A DNA stretch of 64,000 nucleotides from Collinsella aerofaciens (GTDB lineage: Bacteria > Actinomycetota > Coriobacteriia > Coriobacteriales > Coriobacteriaceae): the NCBI RefSeq assembly GCF_019131995.1, contig NZ_JAHONA010000005.1, forward strand, positions 49,319 through 113,318, written 5' to 3'. Below, in pieces: positions 27,673 through 35,958 of this stretch (its first letter is position 1; each line of letters opens with the position of its first letter). Both the position numbers and the translations under genes were made by a program. Under the pieces are notes generated by a model, which saw only the letters and a program-made list of their open reading frames with translations, was not told the origin of the DNA and did not search any database.

Positions 27673-29049
27673 CTAGAGCGTGGCAAGGCGCTTGGACTCG
27701 TGCGCGGCGAGCGCAATGGAGATGATGCCAGTAATGGCATCGGCCACCACCAGGGCGATCCACACGCCCTCGACACCCATCATGTTGCCGAGGAGGTACA
27801 TAAGCGGCACCGAGCAGATCACATAGCGAAGCAGGCCCGTAAACGTGGCGACACCCACCTTCTCGACCGCCTGGAAATACATCGACATGGTCATGGCAAG
27901 ATAGCCCAGGGCAACAGCCAGGATGACAGTACGCGTGGCGTTGGCGGCAACCTCAACGAGCGCAGGATCGCTGCCGGCAAAGAAGGCGCACACCGGGGTG
28001 GCGGCAAGCCAGAGCGCGACGGTGACCAGCGCCAGCGTCACAACCTGGTACTTAAGCGTGCAGGAGAGCGTCTCCTTAAGGCGTGCCCAAGCCTTTGCGC
28101 CGGCGTTGAAGGCAGCGATGGGCTGCAGACCGTAGGAGAAGCACTGGGCAACCATCATGGTAATGTAGAGGATGTAGCCGTTGATCACGCCAAAGGCTGC
28201 GATGTAGAGCGAGCCCATGTCGCCGCCGAGCGAACCCAAAAGCGAGTTGGCAACGGTATTAAAGATAAAGGTCGCACCCTGGACCAGGAAGAACGGGAAG
28301 CCGATCTTGAAGATCTGGCCGCAGATGGCGAGGTCGAGCTTAAGGTCGGCCAGGCTAATCTGGAGCTGGGACTTTTTGCCCCCGATGAACCAGAAGATAC
28401 CGATGGCCCAGATACCGATGGAAAGCCCGTAGTACACGCCGGCGCCCATAACGCCAAACTTGAGCACAAACGTGGAAAGCGCGAGCCAACAGATGGCGAC
28501 GATGGCCGAAACGGTCATGAGGTTGGCCTGGATCTGAACCTTCTCGTCCACACGCATCACAGCGGTGATCATCTGGCCAATGACCGTGAGCGGCAGCAGC
28601 ACGGCGAAGGTGCGCACGCCGGCAACGGTATCGGCCATGATGTCGGGCGTGGCGCCAAAGAATGTGCAGATGGGCTCGGTAAACACTGCCATCACCACAG
28701 CAAGCAGCACACTCACGATCGTGGTGAGCCAAAAGCCCTGGCTAAAAGCCTTGCTTGCGCCCTTGATGTCGCCGGCACCCAAAAGGTTGCCCACCACGGC
28801 GGGCACGCCGGTGCCAAACAGGTTGCCAAAGGCCAGGTTGATGTACTCGACCGACATAATGATCGAGACACATGCCAGGCCGTGGGCACCTAGGCCCCAA
28901 CCCATCACGAGGCCCTCAAGGACCACCATGATAATCTGGGCGAGCATGCCCTGGCCGGTGACGATGGTGTACTTACGCACCAGACCGGGAATCGGTTGGG
29001 AGGCGAGCTCGCGCTCCTCCTCCACGGCAGCGGTTACTTCTTCTGCCAT
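27673..29049 (-). CDS. MATE family efflux transporter
   Basis: Twelve-helix cation-coupled antiporter of 458 aa. Two homologous halves are visible, with GTGVPAVVGNLLGAGDIKGA in the N-half and GLQPIAAFNAGAKAWARLKE in the C-half, both MATE signatures. The N-terminus is a short acidic cytoplasmic tail. The ATG at 29049 has GGGGAG 4 nt upstream. It is 87 nt downstream of the amidohydrolase gene and probably co-transcribed, so it may export a product of that enzyme. Confidence 0.88.
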   Translation of the reverse strand: MAEEVTAAVEEERELASQPIPGLVRKYTIVTGQGMLAQIIMVVLEGLVMGWGLGAHGLACVSIIMSVEYINLAFGNLFGTGVPAVVGNLLGAGDIKGASKAFSQGFWLTTIVSVLLAVVMAVFTEPICTFFGATPDIMADTVAGVRTFAVLLPLTVIGQMITAVMRVDEKVQIQANLMTVSAIVAICWLALSTFVLKFGVMGAGVYYGLSIGIWAIGIFWFIGGKKSQLQISLADLKLDLAICGQIFKIGFPFFLVQGATFIFNTVANSLLGSLGGDMGSLYIAAFGVINGYILYITMMVAQCFSYGLQPIAAFNAGAKAWARLKETLSCTLKYQVVTLALVTVALWLAATPVCAFFAGSDPALVEVAANATRTVILAVALGYLAMTMSMYFQAVEKVGVATFTGLLRYVICSVPLMYLLGNMMGVEGVWIALVVADAITGIISIALAAHESKRLATL

Positions 29050-29136
29050 TGTTCTCCCCTTTCCTTGAGAGAGTAGTGCTGAATGGATGTCAGGCGGCTG
29101 ACAACTGGCACCAAGCCGCCCAATCAAACGATGGCG

Positions 29137-30765
29137 CTATGCCTCAAAGACCACCTTGCCGGCGATCATCGTGAGGGCTGCGGTAGCCTCGAGCACCTCG
29201 GCCGGCTCGCAATCAAAGAGATTGCGGTCGAGCACGCAGATATCTGCCTGTTTGCCGCACGCGAGCGTGCCGATGCGGTCCTCGGCATGCATGGCGTAGG
29301 CGCTGCCATAGGTGTAGGCGCGCAGAGCCTCGGCCATGGTAATGCGCTCCTGGGGGAACCAGCCCTCAGGGTTGGAACCGTCCTCGAGCATGCGGAAGAC
29401 CGCGCCGTACACCTCCTCCATGGGCTCCAAGCCCACAACGGGGAAGTCACTGCCCAGGTGCACCACGGCTCCGCTGGCAAGCAGGCTATGCAGGGGCCAC
29501 GAAAGCGCGGCACGCTCGGGACCCACGGCTTCGTCCTTGGCAAGGTCAGCCATATCGAGCAGCATGTGCCACGGCTGCATGCCGGGGCAGACGCCGAGCT
29601 CGGCATAACGCGGCATATCCTCGGGTTGAACCGTCTCGTTGTGCTCCATGGAGTGGCGACAATCCCGCTTGCCATGCAAGCGCTCGCCCTCCTCAAAGCA
29701 ATCGAGCACAAAACGCACCGAGCGATCGCCGATTGCATGGATGCGCGTGTCAACGCCCCATTCCTGCGCCCTCAGGATGGCAGCACGGATGCGCTCCGGC
29801 TCCTCCGCGGGCTCACCACAGGTGTCGGGTGCGTTGCTATAGGGTTCAAGCATCCAGGCGGTATGGTCGGAGCACACACCATCAAGGAACTGCTTAAAGC
29901 CGTGCCACTCCACCTGCGTACCCGGGAAGGCGTATTTCTCCTTGATCTGCTCGAGCGTCAAGGACTCGTTTTCGAACAGGTCGGTGTACAGGAACACGCG
30001 CAGCGGCAAGTCGCCCTTGGCATTAAGACCTGCCAACACCGCATACGGGTTTTCCATGCTCACAAACGTAGGATTGACCATGCCGACCGTAGTGATTCCC
30101 AGGGCATTGGCGCGCCGGGCGGTTTTTGCAAACGACGCGTCAACAACCTCGGGCGCTGGGTCGTAGACCTCGTCCATAAAGAAGGCGCCGGCGTTGTTGG
30201 AAAACACGCCCGTCAGATTGCCGTCGGCATCCTTAAGGATCTTGCCGCCTGCGGGATCGGGCGTCTGCGAAGTTACTCCCACCTTGTTGATGGCGCAGGT
30301 ATTGGCACTAAAGGTATGCAAGTCAACCTGCTGCAGAAATACCGGGCGGTCGGAGATGTACTCATCGATCATCGCGGCCGTGGGCATCTCGGGGACATCC
30401 CACTGGAACTGGATAATCTGGCAGCCCAGAATCCACTCGTTATCGGGATGGTCGGCCGCAAACGCCACGACACGTTCCATCGCCATCTCAAAACTGGTGC
30501 AGTCGATGAGGTTGACGGCAAAATCGGGGTCGGTCATAAACGCGCCCTGGGCAAAATGCGTGTGCGAGTCGATCAGGCCGGGCATGACGAGCTGGTCGCC
30601 AAAGTCGCGCACCTCGGTATCGGGACCGATAAACGGTGCCAGGTGAGCATCGTCACCGCAGGCAACGATTTTATCGCCCCGCACGGCAACGCCGCCCTTA
30701 AACGGCTCGAGCCCATCGCCGGTAAAGACGGCGTCGCTCTTGATAACTACATCAGCCTTGTCCAT
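29137..30765 (-). CDS. Amidohydrolase family 3 protein (YtcJ-like)
   Basis: Metal-dependent hydrolase of 542 aa. LVMPGLIDSHTHF (about 60-72) is the first metal motif, TRIHAIGDRSV has the His near the C-half, SMEHNE is the second histidine site, and LGSDFPV carries the catalytic Asp. Family members act on exocyclic amide or imide bonds and the substrate here cannot be told. The ATG at 30765 has GAGGAGG 5 nt upstream. First gene of a probable operon with the MATE pump. Confidence 0.85.
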   Translation of the reverse strand: MDKADVVIKSDAVFTGDGLEPFKGGVAVRGDKIVACGDDAHLAPFIGPDTEVRDFGDQLVMPGLIDSHTHFAQGAFMTDPDFAVNLIDCTSFEMAMERVVAFAADHPDNEWILGCQIIQFQWDVPEMPTAAMIDEYISDRPVFLQQVDLHTFSANTCAINKVGVTSQTPDPAGGKILKDADGNLTGVFSNNAGAFFMDEVYDPAPEVVDASFAKTARRANALGITTVGMVNPTFVSMENPYAVLAGLNAKGDLPLRVFLYTDLFENESLTLEQIKEKYAFPGTQVEWHGFKQFLDGVCSDHTAWMLEPYSNAPDTCGEPAEEPERIRAAILRAQEWGVDTRIHAIGDRSVRFVLDCFEEGERLHGKRDCRHSMEHNETVQPEDMPRYAELGVCPGMQPWHMLLDMADLAKDEAVGPERAALSWPLHSLLASGAVVHLGSDFPVVGLEPMEEVYGAVFRMLEDGSNPEGWFPQERITMAEALRAYTYGSAYAMHAEDRIGTLACGKQADICVLDRNLFDCEPAEVLEATAALTMIAGKVVFEA

Positions 30766-31080
30766 GCGAGCCTCCTCAGGCATCTTTGGTTGTAACGCGG
30801 ACGCACCGCCCGCGTGGGCACTCGGTTGGGAGCGTAGCGCTCCCGCATCGGCGCGTGCCTACAAGCCGTGCTCGGACGTCTGTCCCACGTCCGCGGCTTC
30901 GCGCTACACCCATTGATACACAGGGGCAAACCCGTGCCAAGGCCAGGGACCGCAAACGGTCAGTTTAAGCAGGTTTACACGCTTTACCTGCAGGTTTATT
31001 GTCTGAGATTATTACCGCTTCATTACGCCCAACGGTGTGGCCGCCCACACAGCAAGACCCGCATGCGAGGAAGAATGAGG
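30766..31080. other. Intergenic gap without a recognised gene
   Basis: 315 bases between the amidohydrolase start and the membrane luxR stop. The segment 30970-31010 is AT-rich and may hold the amidohydrolase promoter. No gene or strong palindrome seen. Confidence 0.5.
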
Positions 31081-32073
31081 CTAGGAACGCCAAAAGGTAT
31101 CTATAAGGTCATCTCGGTTGGAGACGCCGCTTTTAACGTAGATGCGATGCAAGTGTGCCTTGACCGTGCCAGGGCTGATGACCAACTCGCTGGCGATGTT
31201 TTGGGCGTCGTTGCCCTTCAGCACCAGCGTGAGCACCTCCTGCTCGCGCCGTGACAGCTTATGGGCGTCGGCATAAATCACCACACGCGATGCGAGATCG
31301 TCCTCAGAGCTTGCGCTCTCGGCTGCCACGTCCTCATCGGCACGCGGATGACGGGCATACACACGCAGGATATGGCTAAACTGGCAAAAAAGCTGAGCCG
31401 CGCATACCACGAGCAGCACGTTTTCGGAGATATTGCGCTCGGACAGATACCACAAAAAGAGGCCGATGACGGGGTTTTGGGAGTCGGGGCGGCAGAACAA
31501 GATCATGTAGGTGTCCTCGGCGATCACGCAAAACACAAGAACGAAGGCCACCTTCCAAAAGAGCTTTGAGCGGTCGAGGTCGAGTTTCTCAACACGCGTT
31601 GCTCTGTACCGGTAATGCCAGGCGGCATAGGCAAGACATCCTACATTACCCAGGTCACGCGTGAGCCAAAAGAGATACTGCTGCACCTCTCCGGCAGCGC
31701 CGCTGCGAGGCACCAGCAGCAATTGCAAGATTGAAAACGGCACGATAGCGAGTCCGAGCATGCGCGACGTCGGTCTTTTGCGCAAGCGCGCAAACATCCA
31801 TAGCACCACGCAGGCATAGATGGCAATACCAAGCACGCAGCGCAGCAAGGGGTGCTGCAGCGGCTCGCTAAAGGTAACGGCGTAGTCGTATTTGAGCCGA
31901 TTGTACTCGTCAAAAAAGATGACCGACATATCGAGCATATAGAGCAAAAAACCCGCCGCGGCCACGAGGCTGTCGCGACGGCGCGTCATGAGCCAAACCA
32001 CCAATGCCACGGCACTGGTCACCAGAGCCACACCCATGATAATCGTGGTGTAGATATAGAACGCGAAACTCAT
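31081..32073 (-). CDS. Membrane-bound LuxR regulator, AguR-like
   Basis: 330 aa with about seven membrane helices in the first 240 residues and a C-terminal LuxR helix-turn-helix (KLSRREQEVLTLVLKGNDAQ, VISPGTVKAHLHRIYVKSGV). The architecture is that of AguR of lactic acid bacteria, a membrane-embedded one-component activator that senses agmatine. It shares LSERN-SENV with the regulator at 38936, which shows common ancestry. It is divergent from the small gene at 32202. Its target is unclear: the APC permease at 32429 or the amidohydrolase-MATE pair are the nearest candidates. Confidence 0.85.
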   Translation of the reverse strand: MSFAFYIYTTIIMGVALVTSAVALVVWLMTRRRDSLVAAAGFLLYMLDMSVIFFDEYNRLKYDYAVTFSEPLQHPLLRCVLGIAIYACVVLWMFARLRKRPTSRMLGLAIVPFSILQLLLVPRSGAAGEVQQYLFWLTRDLGNVGCLAYAAWHYRYRATRVEKLDLDRSKLFWKVAFVLVFCVIAEDTYMILFCRPDSQNPVIGLFLWYLSERNISENVLLVVCAAQLFCQFSHILRVYARHPRADEDVAAESASSEDDLASRVVIYADAHKLSRREQEVLTLVLKGNDAQNIASELVISPGTVKAHLHRIYVKSGVSNRDDLIDTFWRS

Positions 32074-32143
32074 GCCCGCCTCCCCTGTCTAGATGCTGTG
32101 AGGATGTTGACAGATTCTTTGCCGCAAGATTAGACTCACCGAT

Positions 32144-32163
32144 TAAACGTACTGTATCGTTTA
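32144..32163. promoter_or_regulatory. Palindrome in the divergent luxR/small-gene promoter
   Basis: TAAACGTACTGTATCGTTTA has 6-bp arms and an 8-bp spacer and lies between two divergent starts, which fits a regulator site. Confidence 0.5.
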
Positions 32164-32201
32164 GATAAACAAGCTGTGTCTCACCGATGAAAGGAGATGC
32201 C

Positions 32202-32393
32202 ATGACACCGATCGCTCCGCTCAAGATGCTCGTCGCGCCCGCCGCCAAGGCCATCACCCGACTCGGTTCTTCCATGACCTACGACAATGTCCCCTGCGCC
32301 GTTGAGGCGCGTTCGGACAGCTGCCCCTACCTGGGCCACGTCCCCTACTTTGCACCCAAGCTCGCATCTGATCCCGAGCAGCGTGAGCAGTAA
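32202..32393 (+). CDS. Small hypothetical protein, 63 aa
   Basis: Starts at an ATG with AAAGGAG 5 nt upstream, the strongest ribosome site in this part of the window. The product MTPIAPLKMLVAPAAKAITR continues to SCPYLGHVPYFAPKL and ends acidic. No membrane segment or known motif; two cysteines. Divergent from the membrane luxR gene and convergent with the permease gene. The good ribosome site and GC-rich third positions support a real gene. Function unknown. Confidence 0.55.
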   Translation: MTPIAPLKMLVAPAAKAITRLGSSMTYDNVPCAVEARSDSCPYLGHVPYFAPKLASDPEQREQ

Positions 32394-32428
32394 TCCAAGA
32401 TGCATCTAGCACCGCACAACTCGCGGCG

Positions 32429-33838
32429 CTACTGTTTTGGTGCAAAGCGACCTGTCCCCCTTGCGCCAACGCCGGGATTGTCGATGCTGCGGACGCGGCG
32501 CGATATGAGGCGCGAAACCTCGCCCAGCAACACGCCGATCACCACACCCATGAGGATCGGCAACTTTGACATCTCGGCGGGCGAGCTGTTAAGCGGCACG
32601 ATTGTCGCAACAATCGAAAGCACGAGTTCTACCACCGGCACCGCAAGCGCTACCGCAAGCACCTTGCCCTCGAAGGGCGCGCGAAACACACGCGGGCGGT
32701 CGTCGTATTTACGCAGGCGCCAAAACGCCGGGAACATCGGGATATAGCTCATGAGCAGAAAGACGACGTTCATCGAGAAGAAGACCCAAAAGACGTCGGA
32801 ACCTTCACCCAGCGGAATCTGAAGTAGCAGCACCAAGCTGGCAAAACAACCGTTAATGAGTGCCGAGCCGTTGGGCATGCCGGTCTTCTTGGACACCAGC
32901 GCAAAGGGACGCGGCATGTTGCCATGGCGCGCGGCATAGCTCGCCACGTTGTTGACGCCAAAGCTCCAACAGATCATGTTGGCAAACAGCGTTACCAGAA
33001 AGGCCACGCCCACGACCATCGTCAGCGGGTGAGCGCGCCCCACCATGGCGGCAACCGCGTCCACAATGCCCGAATCGAGTGAAAGCTGCTCGGTGGGAAC
33101 CGCGGCTCCAATACCGATGCCACAGATAATGTAGATCGCCGCGATGGCAACGCCACCGGCGATAACCGCCTTGGGGATATCGCGCGATGGGTTCTTCATC
33201 GTGCTGGCAAAGGTCGCGACCACCTCAAAGCCCATAAAGTTGAATAGGATGATTGAAAGATACGTCAGTGAGTTAGTGTCTCCCAGATCGGGGACAAATG
33301 TCTTAAACGACATATCGTTGGCAAAGCCGTTGTTGCAGGCAAACCAGATGCCGATGATTCCCACCACGGCGGTAATGAGCACCTTGATGACGGCGCCGCC
33401 ATCCATGACCCAATCGGCCTCGGCCACCGGCTGCATTGCCATGACCGTGACGCCCCACACAAAGGCAAGCTCGATGGCAATTCGGACCCCAAGCGAAAAT
33501 TCGATGCCCCATACCGCATTGATGACACTGGGGAACATGCAGGCGATACTTGCCACCCACAGTGGAAAGTTGACCCAATAGCACCAGGAGCAGCGTGCAC
33601 ACCAACGGTCTCCCAAGCCCAGGCGAACCCAGTCGTACAGGCCGCCCTCGGAATCGAACGCCGTACCGAGCTCGGCCACCACCAGGCCATAGGGAAGCAA
33701 AAACGTAATGATAAGGAAGATCCACCAGAAGAACTGCACGTTACCCATGGCAGATGCCGGAGCAGCCGCCTCGATGGTAAAGACAACGCAGATAACCGAG
33801 AGGATGACCTCGAACAGGGAGAACTTTTTACCTGCCAT
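32429..33838 (-). CDS. APC family amino acid/polyamine antiporter, second copy
   Basis: 469 aa with twelve predicted membrane helices. FTIEAAAPASAMGNVQFFWW near the start and NFMGFEVVATFA in helix 6 match the AguD/GadC-like antiporters and the permease at 35959, with which it shares most of its length. Probably exchanges agmatine for putrescine or a related pair. The start overlaps the end of a 60-codon leader frame (33828-34010). The 545-nt gap upstream is full of hairpins, so it may be controlled separately from the main operon. Confidence 0.85.
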   Translation of the reverse strand: MAGKKFSLFEVILSVICVVFTIEAAAPASAMGNVQFFWWIFLIITFLLPYGLVVAELGTAFDSEGGLYDWVRLGLGDRWCARCSWCYWVNFPLWVASIACMFPSVINAVWGIEFSLGVRIAIELAFVWGVTVMAMQPVAEADWVMDGGAVIKVLITAVVGIIGIWFACNNGFANDMSFKTFVPDLGDTNSLTYLSIILFNFMGFEVVATFASTMKNPSRDIPKAVIAGGVAIAAIYIICGIGIGAAVPTEQLSLDSGIVDAVAAMVGRAHPLTMVVGVAFLVTLFANMICWSFGVNNVASYAARHGNMPRPFALVSKKTGMPNGSALINGCFASLVLLLQIPLGEGSDVFWVFFSMNVVFLLMSYIPMFPAFWRLRKYDDRPRVFRAPFEGKVLAVALAVPVVELVLSIVATIVPLNSSPAEMSKLPILMGVVIGVLLGEVSRLISRRVRSIDNPGVGARGTGRFAPKQ

Positions 33839-34010
33839 GGCACGCTTCCCCTACAGCAAAAAGGATGGCATCTGTACCGAAGGCGCAGCCCAAGGTAGGG
33901 TTGCAGGCCGCGTCACCGGTGCAGGTGCCATCCCAAAGAGAAGAGAGGATGCAATTGTTGGACCAACGCTCGCGGAACAGGCGCGTGTAGATAACGATAC
34001 GCTGGTACAT
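33828..34010 (-). CDS. Possible leader peptide of the second permease
   Basis: 60-codon frame starting MYQRIVIYTRLFRERW with GGAG 5 nt before the ATG, ending 11 nt inside the permease gene (stop at 33828-33830). It contains four cysteines. No homologue is recognised. Position and overlap suggest translational coupling, but part of it also forms the hairpin 33863-33934, so the frame could be incidental. Confidence 0.35.
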   Translation of the reverse strand: MYQRIVIYTRLFRERWSNNCILSSLWDGTCTGDAACNPTLGCAFGTDAILFAVGEACHGR

Positions 34011-34290
34011 AGATACTCCGATCAAAACGGCCGCGATTGCGACCGGAATCTTTTGGCAATTGAAGACGCGTCTGACCTGGGATATTCAAGCGAACAATTG
34101 GCCTAACCCGCAATAAATCCCAGATCAGACGCGTACTCAATCAAAGAGGCGGGCACTCCGAAGTGGAGGCAACGGAGTGCCCAAAGAAAAACCCAGCCGA
34201 CCAAGACATCGAATAAACCGACCATCAATGCCCCGAGATGGTCACGGTGCGATTCACCGACTGTCCGATTGATCGGCTGGGTTTCTGAGG
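33863..34290 (-). other. Structured leader region of the second permease
   Basis: Four stems can be drawn: GGATGGCA.../...TGCCATCC (33863-33934); GACGCGTCTGACCTGGGAT/ATCCCAGATCAGACGCGT (34066-34133); GGGCACTCCG/CGGAGTGCCC (34151-34182); and AAACCCAGCCGA/TCGGCTGGGTTT (34189-34284), the last enclosing a smaller ACCATC/GATGGT stem. The last may terminate transcription from the upstream agmatine deiminase gene (AAACCCAGCC side gives TTTTTC on the minus strand). The rest would be a long 5' leader. Confidence 0.55.
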
Positions 34291-34384
34291 TGCGGCAGAT
34301 TGCCCTGAAAGAGGAGGGCATAGACCTTAAGGGTCATGCCCGACGATTGAAGGGCAAGGTGCCGTGCCTCGGGAAGACAGACAA

Positions 34385-35590
34385 TTACGCGGACGGCTCC
34401 TGCTGAGTAATGCAGTGGATGTTGCCGCCACCGAAGACGACCTGCTCGGACTGAACGCCGACGCACTTGTAGACGCCCTCGCCCCAGACCTCGTCGTAGA
34501 TCTTCTGGAGCGTGTCGACGGCCAGCTGGTCGTTCTCGTCGCCGTACTGCGGGACGATAACGCCGTGGTTGGTCACGAGGTAGTTCATGTAGGAGGCGAT
34601 CAGCGGCTCGTCGGGGACGCGCGGCTCGGCGTTCTCGTCGGCGTCGATGGTGTCGCAGGAAGCCTGGTCCATGAACAGCGGGTTCACGGGCATGCAGAGC
34701 TTGTAGACCTTCATCTTGCGGCCCTTGGCGTCGACGGCGTTGGAGAGGGTCTCGTAGGCAGCGTGGCACTGCTCGTAGAACGGATACTCGGGATCGTCGG
34801 TCCAAATGCAGGCCATGACGCCCGGCGCGATGAACGTGGCGACGTCGTCGATGTGGCCGTTGGTCTCCTCGGGGTCGATGCCCTCCTTGACCCAGATGAC
34901 CTTCTCGACACCCAGGTAATCCTTGAGGTGCTCGTCCATGTAGGCGCGAAGCTCCTCGCTCCAGGGCTCAAACTTCTTGCGGTACTTGGGCCAGATGGAC
35001 TCGGGATCCTCTTCCTCCTCCAGAACCGCAGAGCAGGTGCGGCCCGGGGAAAGCAGGCACTGGTCGGTCACGACAAGGGTGCCCTCGCCGTCGACGGTGA
35101 TGGAGCCGCCCTCGAGGATCATGTCGTCGGGACGATAGCGGCGGCAGCCGGAGAGCTCAGCCATCTTGAGGGCGATCTGCTCGTCCTTGTCCCACGGGAA
35201 GTACAGGCCGTCGACGAGGCCGCCGTAGGCGTTGAAGTGCCAGTGGTTGGCGCGCTTCTCGCCCTTGCCGTTGATGACGTAGGTGGCGGCAGTGTCGCGG
35301 AACCAGGCGTCGTCGGTGGTCATCTCGATGACGGTGACGTTCTCGTCGTTCTCGAAGACGGCCTTGCAGTTGGCGTAGTCGACCTGGTTGGCGCACATAT
35401 AGACCGGGGTGAACTCGGAGATGGCGCGGGCGATGGCGGCATACTGCTTCTGGGCCGGCTTGGCGCCGTGGGCCCAGGTGTCGGTGCGGTGGGGCCAGCC
35501 CATCCACACGCGATCCTGCGGGGCGAACTCGGCGGGCATGAAGAAGCCGTCGGCCTTGGGGGTGGACTCGGACTCGGTGATCGTACGCAT
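34385..35590 (-). CDS. aguA: Agmatine deiminase, cluster copy
   Basis: 401 aa, catalytic C393 in GGGNIHCITQQ. Other family motifs: WPHRTDTW, DDAWFRDTAAT, FNAYGG, EGGSITVDG, TNGHIDDVA. An insertion of about 25 residues after QCLLSPGR (acidic, EEEEDPESIW) is absent from the copy at 23799. The ATG at 35590 follows GGAGG with 7 nt spacing. Third gene of the ptcA-permease-aguA order known from agmatine deiminase operons of enterococci and lactococci, in which a carbamate kinase would usually follow; none does. Confidence 0.94.
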   Translation of the reverse strand: MRTITESESTPKADGFFMPAEFAPQDRVWMGWPHRTDTWAHGAKPAQKQYAAIARAISEFTPVYMCANQVDYANCKAVFENDENVTVIEMTTDDAWFRDTAATYVINGKGEKRANHWHFNAYGGLVDGLYFPWDKDEQIALKMAELSGCRRYRPDDMILEGGSITVDGEGTLVVTDQCLLSPGRTCSAVLEEEEDPESIWPKYRKKFEPWSEELRAYMDEHLKDYLGVEKVIWVKEGIDPEETNGHIDDVATFIAPGVMACIWTDDPEYPFYEQCHAAYETLSNAVDAKGRKMKVYKLCMPVNPLFMDQASCDTIDADENAEPRVPDEPLIASYMNYLVTNHGVIVPQYGDENDQLAVDTLQKIYDEVWGEGVYKCVGVQSEQVVFGGGNIHCITQQEPSA

Positions 35591-35958
35591 AAGATTTCCT
35601 CCAAATCGAACGATCGCTTGCTGCGGGCGGGTTACCCGCAGCCTAAAACCAAGAGATGGTAGGCGCCCGTTCCCCGGCAAAGGTCGGGGCGCCCGGTGCC
35701 GGTTTTCACGGAATCGCACCGGCAAGCGACGACGTAACCAAGTGCGCGGAGACAAAACGCACGAAGGATACGGAAGAGAGATTGGGGTGGGCGGTGGTTA
35801 CCGGAGCTATCGCTCACACCCACCCCGGGGGAATGGTTAGCAAACCTGTCGCTTGGACACGCCTCCGAAGAGACTAGAGTGCCCGGAGTCGGGAGCGACA
35901 AGCCCGACGAAGCGCGCGTTGGTACACGAGGAGGGTTGGAGCCCCAGAACCGGGTGCT
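35591..35958 (-). other. Structured intercistronic region, permease to aguA
   Basis: 368 bases. On the minus strand: GGGTGGGTG...CCGCCCACCC enclosing GAGCGATAGCTC, then GCCGGTGCG...ACCGGC, then GGCGCC pairs around TTTGCCGGGGAACGGGCGCC. No open frame with a ribosome site. It does not match a riboswitch class I know. It may hold an internal promoter or processing site for aguA. Confidence 0.5.

Noticed and set aside
34103-34321. Small hydrophobic protein on the minus strand
   Set aside because: Its codons fall in the paired arms of hairpins 34151-34182 and 34189-34284, and its ribosome site is poor; structure explains the conservation better.
34364-35662. Open frame of 432 codons on the plus strand
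   Set aside because: Antisense to the cluster agmatine deiminase; its protein is Val/Leu/Gly-rich without motifs.
35591-35958. Cobalamin-type riboswitch (GGTGCGATTCCG stretch)
   Set aside because: The conserved B12 box and the usual helices are not present, and the neighbouring genes are polyamine genes.
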